A stretch of DNA of 64,000 nucleotides. Source: CAILZL01 sp050181835 (GTDB lineage: Bacteria > Pseudomonadota > Gammaproteobacteria > Steroidobacterales > Steroidobacteraceae). Location: assembly GCA_050181835.1 (NCBI GenBank), contig JBFXCU010000001.1, positions 62,001 through 126,000 on the forward strand. The letters run 5' to 3'. Under the pieces are notes generated by a model that ran no database searches, had not been told where the DNA came from, and saw only the letters and a list, made by a program, of their open reading frames with translations. Made by a program: the position numbers and the translations under genes. The stretch's first letter is position 1, and every line of letters begins with the position of its first letter. Below, piece by piece: positions 46,259 to 54,768 of this stretch.

Positions 46259-47320
46259 TCAGGTCCAACCCGGCGCCGGTGTAGTCAAACCCAGTGATTC
46301 TTCAAAACCCAACAGCCGATTCAACCATTGCACGGCACCGCCAGCCGCGCCCTTGGTCAAATTATCAATGGCACACATCACTGCCACCGTCTTGCCATCG
46401 GCTACAGCACTAAGATGCGCATAGTTACTAGTGGTCACTTCTTTTATGCGTGGCATGGCCGCGCTCACGCGCACGAAGGGTGAATGCTGATAAAAATCCT
46501 GCAACGCAGTTATAAGCTCGGCTGTCTTGATCGGCCGCAGCGCGGTGGCTTGAATGGTGGCGTGAATGCCGCGTGCAAACGGGCCAGAATGCGGCACAAA
46601 ACAAAATTCAGCATGAACACCCGATGCTGCCAACGCCAGCTCGGTCACTTCTGGTGCGTGCCGATGCCCAAGCGGATTGTAGGCATACAGATCACTGTGT
46701 CGTTGCGGGTGATGTGTGCCCGGCGTCGGGCTGCGCCCCGCACCGGTGCTGCCTGTGATGGCAGAAACAAACAGGCGCGGCTCAACAATGCCCAACTTCA
46801 ACAGCGGCACACTACCCAACAGTATTGAAGTCGCAAAGCAACCCGGATGCGCAATATGTGGTGTCGGCGACCTCGCCAAATGTTCCGGTACAGCGCAGGT
46901 AAATTGCTTGATGCGTTGCGGTGCGCCATGCGCATGTTTGTATACAGCCTCATACGCAGCGGCAGTGGAGTAACGATAGTCTGCGGATATATCTACTACC
47001 ACAGGCTTGGTGCCGGCTGCTTCAGCAGCAGTGAGCAGCCCATCAAGCAAAGCATGTGATACGCCATGCGGTGCAGCCGCCAGCACCGCTGATTTTGGTA
47101 GCGTAGTAATCAACTGCGTAACCTGCTCCAGGCTTGAGTAAGTTAACTGTGGATAAGCGGCCGCCAGATGCGGAAATGATTTGCCCACCAGCTCACCCGG
47201 CTGACTGTCGGACAGAATCGCGGCCAGCTCCAGACCAGAGTGTCCGGCGATCAGACGCAACAGCTCGCCTGCCACATAGCCGGTGCCACCAAGAACGATA
47301 GTTGGAACTCTAGTGATCAT
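46259..47320 (-). CDS. argC: N-acyl-gamma-glutamyl-phosphate reductase
   Basis: A 353-residue NADPH-dependent reductase. The nucleotide-binding loop GGTGYVAGEL lies at residues 11-20. The catalytic cysteine is Cys161 in HPGCFATS. TGSTGAGRSPTPGTHHPQR and FVPHSGPFARGIHATIQA match the shorter ArgC variant seen in Xanthomonas-type clusters. It reduces the acylglutamyl phosphate made by ArgB. It lies between the P-loop gene and argD. Confidence 0.93.
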   Translation of the reverse strand: MITRVPTIVLGGTGYVAGELLRLIAGHSGLELAAILSDSQPGELVGKSFPHLAAAYPQLTYSSLEQVTQLITTLPKSAVLAAAPHGVSHALLDGLLTAAEAAGTKPVVVDISADYRYSTAAAYEAVYKHAHGAPQRIKQFTCAVPEHLARSPTPHIAHPGCFATSILLGSVPLLKLGIVEPRLFVSAITGSTGAGRSPTPGTHHPQRHSDLYAYNPLGHRHAPEVTELALAASGVHAEFCFVPHSGPFARGIHATIQATALRPIKTAELITALQDFYQHSPFVRVSAAMPRIKEVTTSNYAHLSAVADGKTVAVMCAIDNLTKGAAGGAVQWLNRLLGFEESLGLTTPAPGWT

Positions 47321-47373
47321 GTAATGCGTTACTTCCTATTCATCATAAGAACAGTTCGAGAGTCACACCCACT

Positions 47374-48465
47374 TTATTGCAACTGCTCGACATTCGCCTT
47401 GGCCAACACGTGTGCTGGCAACTTCAAACTGTCGATAACGCAATCAGCTAATGCCGCACCATCGGTCAAGGCATTAAAGGCAGGCACATTCATTTGATCA
47501 CGAATGATATTCACGCCCACCGCATTATCCGTTGACGGGCCTGTGACTACACTCGGCTCGATGCCGAATTTTTCGCGCAATAGCTTCACCCCGCCCCACG
47601 CAGCAACGGGATCGTTGGCGGACAACACCACTGAAGTCAGTGCCGCACGGATATCGGGTGCCAGCAAAATGGCCTCCACGCCGTAGGCGCCCAGCAGGCC
47701 ATCACCCAATTCAAACACGATGACATCAGGCTCGCCTTGCGACATTTCGGTTAGCAATGTGCGCGTAATAGCCGGGCCAGTCTTTGCAGTAGTGGTAACC
47801 ACGCCATAATCGGTAAAGATCGCGCTACGTTTTGCACCTGCATCTTCCATGGCGAGAATATCTCGTCGCAACGAAACACCGGTTGCCTTGAAAGCATGCA
47901 CATTCAAACCCCGATGACGCATCCGCGCCACGATTACGCACGCAGCAGCGGTTTTTCCCGCCTCCATACACGTACCTGCGAGCGCTACCACGGGAACATT
48001 GCGTGCATTGAGCACGGCATTGAAATCCAGTGGCTTGTAACCAATCCTGGCAGGCACGCCAATGCGTTCGCCCAAGTAAGGAAACTGCAGCACCACACCC
48101 AGCACACGACAATCGAAGGGTTTCCCCCGGTCAGGATTAGCTGAATCACAAATACCCAGCACGCCACCGATGTTGAGCATCTGAATGATGTCACCTTCCT
48201 TAACTGATTCGGGCAAGTGACCTGAATAACCAAACAACGCCTGACGATGACCGAGCGCACCGACAACGATATCGCCACGCGCCACCTTTGCCATACGACC
48301 ACTGGTTAGCTCCAGAGAGTTGTAGGAGGACTTATTGGTAAGAATCTCCACCACCAGCGCCACCCCCTCTTCACAGGGCAAATTCTGAGTTTCAATGCGC
48401 AGTTCACGACCCAGGTTAAGCGCCTGAGTGATGGAACCGATCTTGTCTACAACAATTGTTTTCAT
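47374..48465 (-). CDS. P-loop protein resembling DUF1611 / dethiobiotin-synthetase fold, inside the arginine operon
   Basis: A 363-residue soluble protein. Residues 1-150 form a beta-rich N-terminal part (GDIVVGALGHRQALFGYSGH). From about 156 a P-loop domain begins with GTCMEAGKT (164-172), spaced like GTDTEVGKT of dethiobiotin synthetase, followed by FKATGVSLRRD and DVIVFELGDGLLGAYGV. The C-terminal domain fits DUF1611; a family member, DgcN, is a D-glutamate N-acetyltransferase. The gene lies between argG and argC with spacers of 63 and 53 nt, strongly suggesting a role in arginine synthesis. No ArgA, ArgJ or fused acetyltransferase is present, so glutamate N-acylation is a reasonable guess, not a demonstrated function. 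Confidence 0.6.
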   Translation of the reverse strand: MKTIVVDKIGSITQALNLGRELRIETQNLPCEEGVALVVEILTNKSSYNSLELTSGRMAKVARGDIVVGALGHRQALFGYSGHLPESVKEGDIIQMLNIGGVLGICDSANPDRGKPFDCRVLGVVLQFPYLGERIGVPARIGYKPLDFNAVLNARNVPVVALAGTCMEAGKTAAACVIVARMRHRGLNVHAFKATGVSLRRDILAMEDAGAKRSAIFTDYGVVTTTAKTGPAITRTLLTEMSQGEPDVIVFELGDGLLGAYGVEAILLAPDIRAALTSVVLSANDPVAAWGGVKLLREKFGIEPSVVTGPSTDNAVGVNIIRDQMNVPAFNALTDGAALADCVIDSLKLPAHVLAKANVEQLQ

Positions 48466-48478
48466 CGTCTTACCTTGA

Positions 48479-48508
48479 TTCCTCCCTACCCCAATGGCGA
48501 GGGAGGAA
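48479..48508 (-). repeat. Perfect 9-bp hairpin between argG and the P-loop gene
   Basis: TTCCTCCCT (48479-48487) and AGGGAGGAA (48500-48508) pair perfectly with a 12-nt loop in the 63-nt gap. No T-run follows. It could be an mRNA-stability element within the operon. Confidence 0.4.
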
Positions 48509-48528
48509 GCCTAAATGGAGGAGTTAAG

Positions 48529-49746
48529 TTATTTGCCTGCGCGCTGCCAGAACGAACCAGTGAGGGATAACATCTTCGAAAACCCCAGTGCGTCCGCTGG
48601 TGTCCACTCGCCCGCCGCTTCGCCATACACGCCTTTAGACGCCGCCATGATCGAGTACTTTGACATCACGCCTTCAATGAAGGCCATGCCCGGGCGATAC
48701 ATCACTTTCACTTCACCGCTGACTCGTTGTTGCGAAGACACTAACAACGCCTCGATATCGCGACACACAGGATCAAGATGCTGACCTTCATGCACCAGAT
48801 CACCATAGGGTGCCGCAACACTATCTTTGATACGCACCTGTCTGCCAGTTAACACCAGCTTTTCCAACTCACGATGTGCATTAAGCAATACCTCCGCAGC
48901 CGGCGCTTCAAAGGCAACGCGGCCCTTGGTGCCAATGATGGTATCGCCGACATGAAGGCCGCGACCGATGCCGAACTTGGCACCGATAACTTCGAGCTTT
49001 TCAATCACACTAACCGCACTCAGGGTTACGCCGTCGACATTGCACGGGACGCCGCATTCGAACCCAATGGTGTGCACTTCAGGCGACTGCGGCTGGGTGA
49101 ACGCATGTTTTGACAAAACCCATGCATCATCAGGAATCGTGTCACTGGAAGTGAGCGTTTCCTTACCACCAATGGTCACACCCCACAGGCCGCGATTCAC
49201 TGAATACGCCGCGCCATACGGAGGCAATGGCAATTGCTTGTCTTGTAGATACTTTAATTGCTCAGGTCGCTTGAAGGCGCGATCACGTACCGGCGCAAGA
49301 ATGGTGAGTTCTGGTGCCAGCGTACGCAACGCCACTTCAAACCGTACCTGATCGTTACCCGCTGCAGTACAGCCATGCGCCACAATTTTGGTACCCAATT
49401 TTCGCGCCTGCTCTGCAATCAACTGCGCCTGCATGACGCGCTCCGCGCCTACGCATAGTGGATATAATTGACCACGACGCACATTGCCCATGATCAGATA
49501 CTTTAATACTTGATCAAAATAAGTAGGCTTGGCCTCCACCAGAATCTGTCGTTCTGCACCATAAGTCTTGGCGCGCTGCTCCAGCACGGCAGCGGCTTCC
49601 GCATCAATACCGCCTGTATCGACAGTGACAGTAATGATGGGTCGGCCATAGTTTTCCTTCAGCCACGGCACCAGAAACGAGGTATCCAGACCACCGGAAA
49701 ACGCTAGCAATATAGGCTCGGAGCCCGCAGGAATAGATTCAGTCAT
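48529..49746 (-). CDS. argG: Argininosuccinate synthase
   Basis: A 405-residue enzyme joining citrulline and aspartate with ATP. The pyrophosphatase loop AFSGGLDTSF lies near residues 15-24; VAHGCTAAGNDQVRFE and VGDTIIGTKGRVAFEAP are further family segments. TVDTGGIDAEA and the insertion pattern after AFKRPEQLKYL resemble the Xanthomonas ArgG rather than the E. coli or human types. It starts 38 nt after argR. Confidence 0.93.
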   Translation of the reverse strand: MTESIPAGSEPILLAFSGGLDTSFLVPWLKENYGRPIITVTVDTGGIDAEAAAVLEQRAKTYGAERQILVEAKPTYFDQVLKYLIMGNVRRGQLYPLCVGAERVMQAQLIAEQARKLGTKIVAHGCTAAGNDQVRFEVALRTLAPELTILAPVRDRAFKRPEQLKYLQDKQLPLPPYGAAYSVNRGLWGVTIGGKETLTSSDTIPDDAWVLSKHAFTQPQSPEVHTIGFECGVPCNVDGVTLSAVSVIEKLEVIGAKFGIGRGLHVGDTIIGTKGRVAFEAPAAEVLLNAHRELEKLVLTGRQVRIKDSVAAPYGDLVHEGQHLDPVCRDIEALLVSSQQRVSGEVKVMYRPGMAFIEGVMSKYSIMAASKGVYGEAAGEWTPADALGFSKMLSLTGSFWQRAGK

Positions 49747-49784
49747 GATTTAAGTGTCTTAGCGGTTAAAAATAATGGTGGCGC

Positions 49785-50237
49785 TTATAGCTTGAAGATG
49801 TCACGCAAGCGTTTACCCAGCACTTGCTGGGCGCGTGCGTTATCAGTGGCAATAAAAATCGTGTCGTCACCGGAAATAGTGCCCACCACCTCCGACCATT
49901 CGGCAGCATCGATGGCTACCGTAACGCTTTGTGCACTGCCGGTGCGCGTCTTCACCACCGTCAGCGAACTGCCCGCAGTACGAATATCGGTGACAAACCC
50001 GCTGATCGCAGTGAATGGATCAGCACGACTGGTGGCATTATCGGGCACGATGTAATGATCGCCTGCCTTCGCCACCTGCAACTCACGCAAATCGCGACTG
50101 ACGCTGGATTGCGTCGCGTCAAAACCGCGTTTTTTCAGCAGCTTCACCAGCTCGGCCTGCTTGTGCACCACCGACTCGCGGATGATCTTGACGATCGCCG
50201 CACGGCGTAAGGTGGATTGATGCAACTCGGCAGACAT
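49785..50237 (-). CDS. argR: Arginine repressor
   Basis: The ATG at 50237 gives 150 residues. The winged helix (AAIVKIIRESVVHKQAELVK, then FDATQSSVSRDLRELQVAK) precedes the arginine-binding hexamer core with GTISGDDTIFIATDN, the standard ArgR arrangement. With arginine it should bind ARG boxes; two such sites lie just upstream. It is the first gene of the operon it probably controls, implying autoregulation. The open frame extends to an ATG at 50264, but those residues are not conserved. Confidence 0.93.
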   Translation of the reverse strand: MSAELHQSTLRRAAIVKIIRESVVHKQAELVKLLKKRGFDATQSSVSRDLRELQVAKAGDHYIVPDNATSRADPFTAISGFVTDIRTAGSSLTVVKTRTGSAQSVTVAIDAAEWSEVVGTISGDDTIFIATDNARAQQVLGKRLRDIFKL

Positions 50238-50298
50238 AGCGCTTGCGGCGACCTCCAGCAACAAAGCAAACAGACCAGCGGGTTAAGCCAACGCCAGT

Positions 50299-50345
50299 CT
50301 GCATAAAATTACGAATATGGTGCATAAATATGCACAGCTTGTCAA
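50299..50345 (-). promoter_or_regulatory. ArgR operator pair and -35 element of the arginine operon
   Basis: GTGCATAAATATGCAC (50320-50335) is an inverted repeat, GTGCATA/TATGCAC around 2 bp. A second, weaker half-matching site TGCATAAAATTACGAAT lies at 50300-50316, so two boxes lie side by side as usual for ArgR. On the minus strand a perfect TTGACA (50345-50340) abuts the first box, so a bound repressor would cover the promoter. The -10 box is not clear; CATATT lies at a long 20-bp spacing. Confidence 0.6.
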
Positions 50346-50548
50346 GCAAGCGCCAGAAGCACCGCATTACCGACGCAAGTCCACTCCGACCGATCAGTGA
50401 GCTTGGGTGCGCCCAATACCTTAATGTCCTGCCCTTTGTCAGCATGACAGGCAACACAGCCACTCTTATAAAGGACTGCACTCGCAGTGACGTTCGGCGT
50501 ATTTGGATTGCCAGATAAAAGGCCGTTCGATACCGACCACTGCACCAT
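50342..50548 (-). pseudogene. Cytochrome c-like remnant
   Basis: A 68-residue frame with a complete heme site and following loop: VLYKSGCVACHADKGQDIKV, then LGAPKLTDRSEW. This looks like a class I cytochrome c (c5-type or CcoP C-terminal domain). There is no signal peptide, the distal methionine part is missing, and the frame ends at the TGA inside the TTGACA element of the arg promoter. It is probably a decayed fragment. The rest of the gap to 50766 shows no gene. Confidence 0.4.
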
Positions 50549-50766
50549 TCACAATTTCCGGCGGCGCACCGAGTAGCCGCTCTCTGTGCACCTAGCTTGT
50601 AAACAAGACAGCCGTGTGCTCCAAACCAATATTGGTAGCCAACGAAAGTGTGCGGCATTTCGCGTTATTGATAAATTCCGATTGGAATACAGCAACGAAC
50701 TGCATCACTGCCCGCACAAGCCGGTGATGGACAATTAGACTGCCCCTAGCGAATCATCTTTACCTC

Positions 50767-51807
50767 ATGATGCATGCATGGACGCGGCAACCAATTAATT
50801 CAGCTGCAATGCAATACCGCCGCAACGACTACGACGTCACCAACACCATTCAGGTCAGCTCACCTGAAGCAGTGCGCCGCGCCGTGCGGGAGCTATACGC
50901 ACAAACTTGGCCCTACTTCACTTTTGATTGTCTCGACACTGCGTTTAACGATTTCGAACGACTGTTTAACGGCAAGTATCCCGGCTATCATGGTTGCGAT
51001 ACGGCGTATCACGACATGCAGCACTCGCTTGATGGCACGCTGGCGGCAGCACGACTATGTGTCGCTCATGATCGCAGCCAGCCAATTAAACAACGTATCG
51101 GCCCGGAGCGCGCCATGCTATGCGTGGTTTGTGCGCTATTTCATGACTCTGGCTACATTCGCGAGATAGACAATCTTGCCAGCAATGGCGCTGAGTTGAC
51201 CCAGAATCATGTGTCACGCGGTGCCGAATTCTTGGCGCGCTACCTGCGCGTAATTGATCTGGGTGAGTGGATACCGGTAGCCACACAAATTGTGCATTTC
51301 ACCGGTTATGAGCTCAGCTTTGATCTGATTCAGGTGGACAACAACCTAGATCGCATTACGGGACACTTGCTAGGCACTGCCGACTTGATTGCACAAATGT
51401 CGGATCGCTGCTATCTGGAAAAATGCCGTGATCGGCTGTATCCTGAATTCGTCCTAGGAGGCATTGCGGTGCCCGAGGATGCCACCACTGGCAAGAGCGC
51501 CGTTAGATATAGCTCCGGCTTGGATCTGTTACGGGGCACACCGGCATTTGTCGGCAACATTCGCCGCTCACACCTAGATGGCGAATTCGGCAGTCTGTAT
51601 CGCCACCTTGGTACACTATTCAATGGTCAGAATCCCTATATCGATGCCATCGATTCGCACCTAGGTTATCTGAATGAAATTCTGCGTACCGAGCATTGGC
51701 CTTTGCTGCGTCGTGACCCACCCTGCTTTGCTTGGGAAAAAAACCCGGTGCAAAACATTCGCTCACTGGCGTTGACTCGCTTAACCAATCTTTGGGCAAA
51801 ACCCTAG
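50767..51807 (+). CDS. HD-domain phosphohydrolase-like protein
   Basis: A 346-residue soluble protein. HD-type metal ligands are visible: YHDMQHSLDG, CALFHDSGYIRE (HD doublet) and NHVSRGAEFLARYL, with a later Asp in GTADLIAQMSDRCYLEK. Members hydrolyse phosphomonoesters or phosphodiesters, sometimes cyclic nucleotides or di-GMP; here no specific substrate is indicated. An ATG at 50809 is an alternative start before the conserved part. It is convergent with the M15 gene. Confidence 0.8.
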   Translation: MMHAWTRQPINSAAMQYRRNDYDVTNTIQVSSPEAVRRAVRELYAQTWPYFTFDCLDTAFNDFERLFNGKYPGYHGCDTAYHDMQHSLDGTLAAARLCVAHDRSQPIKQRIGPERAMLCVVCALFHDSGYIREIDNLASNGAELTQNHVSRGAEFLARYLRVIDLGEWIPVATQIVHFTGYELSFDLIQVDNNLDRITGHLLGTADLIAQMSDRCYLEKCRDRLYPEFVLGGIAVPEDATTGKSAVRYSSGLDLLRGTPAFVGNIRRSHLDGEFGSLYRHLGTLFNGQNPYIDAIDSHLGYLNEILRTEHWPLLRRDPPCFAWEKNPVQNIRSLALTRLTNLWAKP

Positions 51808-51813
51808 GCGCAC

Positions 51814-52491
51814 CTATACGGGTGAATCTACCGCCAGTAAGAAACGCGTGTAGATTTCCGGCAAGCGTGACAGCACAAGCTGTTTGCCCGCCATCTCACT
51901 TTGTTCCAGCACCCGCCGCAATACAGCCAGACTGAGCGACTCCAACGCCGACAACGACACCGGGGCATAACTGAAATGCCAGGGTTCGGGAATGACCCCG
52001 CCCCGGTCAGTACGGTAGGGACGAAAAAATCCAAACTTGATCGCATGCTGATTTAACCAGCCAGTCAGCCGGGCAAATACGCCGTCCGTCGCATACTCAG
52101 CGGGAATGAGCTGAACGGTATAGCCAGCAGGCACTGCCGCCGTATCGATCAGATCGAGATCAGATCCCCAGTGATGGCGACTGCCACCGGGAATAGCCGA
52201 CCACGTGAGAATCGCCTCTAGCAACTGGTCAGGGCTTAATTCAGCATAATTCAACGCGAGGCCATCCCGCCCGTAAAGCGGGCGTTCACCACGCCATTTA
52301 CGATTCCAAATCTGTAGTTGAGATGCAAAACTGCGGTAGGCCGAACACGGCTGCAAAGCGATTCCGTCCAAGCGAGCCGCATCCGCCATGGCCAGATACG
52401 AGCTAACCACCTCATAGTGAAGCGCGCAGTTCGGCTGCCCCAACTTAACAATGTGGCTGTCAGTCAGACCAGTAATTTCAAATTCGTTCAT
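51814..52491 (-). CDS. M15 family D-alanyl-D-alanine carboxypeptidase-like protein
   Basis: A 225-residue VanY/DacB-type zinc peptidase. Motif SRHHWGSDLDLID gives the first His and the Asp ligands; EPWHFSY gives Glu and the last His. AYRSFASQLQIWNRKW is the substrate-binding helix of the family. The expected reaction is trimming of peptidoglycan pentapeptides. No signal peptide is seen at the chosen ATG, so export is uncertain. It is divergent from the GGDEF-EAL gene. Confidence 0.88.
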   Translation of the reverse strand: MNEFEITGLTDSHIVKLGQPNCALHYEVVSSYLAMADAARLDGIALQPCSAYRSFASQLQIWNRKWRGERPLYGRDGLALNYAELSPDQLLEAILTWSAIPGGSRHHWGSDLDLIDTAAVPAGYTVQLIPAEYATDGVFARLTGWLNQHAIKFGFFRPYRTDRGGVIPEPWHFSYAPVSLSALESLSLAVLRRVLEQSEMAGKQLVLSRLPEIYTRFLLAVDSPV

Positions 52492-52673
52492 GCTGAATGT
52501 GGTTCAATAGCGTCGCTAGGCTGCACCGTACCGACGGTATCAAATCCGAACAAGGAAAATAAGGGTTTCACTACCTGCCCTAACTCCAAGCATATCAGTA
52601 TGATGCAGCAAGATAGTGGCGATGTAGCAACTCACCCACATGGGTAGTTGTGACAATCCGCCTGAGTTGAACA

Positions 52674-54707
52674 GTGAACAAATACAAACAATCTGCAAAA
52701 GCACTATTTGTTATAGGCCTGCTAGGCACAGGCCTGCTGGCTTTGCTGTTGGTATTTTCCCTGTGGCAAAAGGCTGATCTCTGGCTACTGATCCTTGGTC
52801 TGGTTGGTTGTGTACTGGCATCGCTGGCAGCGGTGTTGACGTGGCGTGTCACTCGCTCACTTGACAAGCCTATACACAAGCTCATTGAAAGCGCCGAACG
52901 GATTGGCAACGGTAACTACACGCAACCACTGGAAATGAGCCCCGATAACGACCTGGCTCCACTCGAACAGGCGTTAGAGCAGATGCGACAGAAGTTGCGT
53001 CAGTCATCCATCAACAGCAAGTACTTGACCTCTGTATTGGACAGCATGAACGATGCAGTGCTGGTCACTTCCCAGAAAGACAGGATCACGCGTGTAAATG
53101 CCGCCGCCGAACGGCTGTTGGGCTTTAGTAGCGAGCAACTTCTCGGCAAGGTACTACGTGACTTACTGGTTCAGACTCAGCATGCCGATACCGAATCACC
53201 CGATGCGACGCTGGAAGACCTGCAAGAAGCAGTGGTGCGTACGGCCAGTGGCCAGACTATTCCGGTATCCATGTCCAGCTCGTCACTGGCCACCGCCAGT
53301 GCCGAATTTCAGGGCACCATTTTCGTGATGCGGGACATCACTGAGCGCAAGCGCGCAGAACGTCGCATTCGGTATTTGGCTCGATTCGATTCACTGACCA
53401 AGTTACCCAATCGCATGCAGTTCCAACACCTGTTACAACAGGCCATTGCCCGCGCCCGTCGTGCCGAGCGCATAGTCGCCCTGCTGTACTTGGATCTGGA
53501 TCGATATAAAGAAATTAATGACACTTTTGGCCATGAAGCGGGTGACCGCGCGCTAGAAATATTGAGCGAGCGCCTCACCCGTGCGCTACCCAAGGAAGCC
53601 GTGCTGGGCAGGCTGGCCGGTGACGAATTTGCCGTATTCATTGAAGGCATCGATCCACAGAACGATGAACGCGAGCAAACTGCCAGTCTGGCCCGGATAG
53701 TACTGGCCGAAATTAGTAATGCCTTTTATGTACAACATCATGAGCTGTTCCTGACCGCCAGCATCGGCATCGCCTTCTGTCCACGCGATGCTGAGAACGT
53801 CATCGACCTGATCCGCCACGCCGATGCCGCCATGTACTACTCCAAGCAAAATTCAGGTAACAATTTTGCCTTCTATTCACCGGAAATGAATGCGGCGGCG
53901 GTTGAACGCTTAATGCTCAAATCCAAGCTGCGCCGTGCGCTGGAGCGCGATGAACTGGTGATGCTGTATCAACCCAAAGTAGACCTGCAAACCAATCAGG
54001 TGATTGGCGCAGAAGCACTGCTGCGCTGGCGCCTGCCCGGACACGGCGACATTTCACCTAACCAATTTATTCCCTTGGCCGAAGAAACCAGCCTGATTCT
54101 CGGCATTGGCGACTGGGTAATGAATCGGGTTTGTGAGGACTACAAGCGCTGGATGGGCCAGATAAATGATCCGGGCCGCATCTCCATCAATCTTTCGCTC
54201 AAACAGCTGCGCCAAAACAGCTTCGCCACGCGTTGTCGTACCATATTCAATCGTCATGAAGTGTCACCTACCAGCTTTGAGCTGGAAATCACGGAAACCA
54301 CCTTGATGCAGGATCCGAAGCGCACCGTGAAGCTACTGGATGAATTGTTCGCGATGGGAATAAGCCTGTCGATTGATGACTTTGGCACTGGCTACTCATC
54401 GCTCAGCGCCTTGCAGCAATTTCCGATCAGCAGTCTGAAAATTGATCAGTCCTTTGTGCGCGATCTTGTCGAAGACAAGGACGATGCCACTATAGTTAAG
54501 ACCATTATTGACATGGGCAAGAGCATGGGCATGACGGTAGTGGCCGAGGGTGTGGAAACCCGCGCACAACTCGACTATCTGAAAGAACATAAATGCCACT
54601 ACGCACAAGGTCATCTGTTTAGCAAGGCGATGACGGCTGACGACTTTCTGTCAATTATGGTTGCACAAGACAAGGGGCAATACCGTATTGCCGCGCTCTA
54701 TGCCTAG
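52674..54707 (+). CDS. Membrane GGDEF-EAL protein with HAMP and PAS domains
   Basis: A 677-residue protein starting at GTG. Two membrane helices (about 10-27 and 32-52) surround a very short extracellular loop, then come HAMP (ITRSLDKPIHKLIESAERIG-like region, about 55-100), PAS (about 118-235), GGDEF (about 240-410) and EAL (about 420-670). The GGDEF loop reads AGDEF, an active variant in some cyclases; I see no RxxD inhibitory site upstream. EAL motifs EALLRW, DDFGTGYSSL and AEGVETRAQ look intact, so phosphodiesterase activity on cyclic di-GMP is likely. A small hairpin at 52628-52650 (CAACT..AGTTG) precedes the start. Confidence 0.9.
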   Translation: MNKYKQSAKALFVIGLLGTGLLALLLVFSLWQKADLWLLILGLVGCVLASLAAVLTWRVTRSLDKPIHKLIESAERIGNGNYTQPLEMSPDNDLAPLEQALEQMRQKLRQSSINSKYLTSVLDSMNDAVLVTSQKDRITRVNAAAERLLGFSSEQLLGKVLRDLLVQTQHADTESPDATLEDLQEAVVRTASGQTIPVSMSSSSLATASAEFQGTIFVMRDITERKRAERRIRYLARFDSLTKLPNRMQFQHLLQQAIARARRAERIVALLYLDLDRYKEINDTFGHEAGDRALEILSERLTRALPKEAVLGRLAGDEFAVFIEGIDPQNDEREQTASLARIVLAEISNAFYVQHHELFLTASIGIAFCPRDAENVIDLIRHADAAMYYSKQNSGNNFAFYSPEMNAAAVERLMLKSKLRRALERDELVMLYQPKVDLQTNQVIGAEALLRWRLPGHGDISPNQFIPLAEETSLILGIGDWVMNRVCEDYKRWMGQINDPGRISINLSLKQLRQNSFATRCRTIFNRHEVSPTSFELEITETTLMQDPKRTVKLLDELFAMGISLSIDDFGTGYSSLSALQQFPISSLKIDQSFVRDLVEDKDDATIVKTIIDMGKSMGMTVVAEGVETRAQLDYLKEHKCHYAQGHLFSKAMTADDFLSIMVAQDKGQYRIAALYA

Positions 54708-54768
54708 ATACAGTCGCTAGCCCAGTTTGATCCCGGCACTGGCAGTGCAACTGCTAAACTTGTCGGCT

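Noticed and set aside
53589..53625. Idea that the GGDEF domain is inactive because the motif reads AGDEF
   Set aside because: AGDEF is found in active cyclases, so activity cannot be ruled out.
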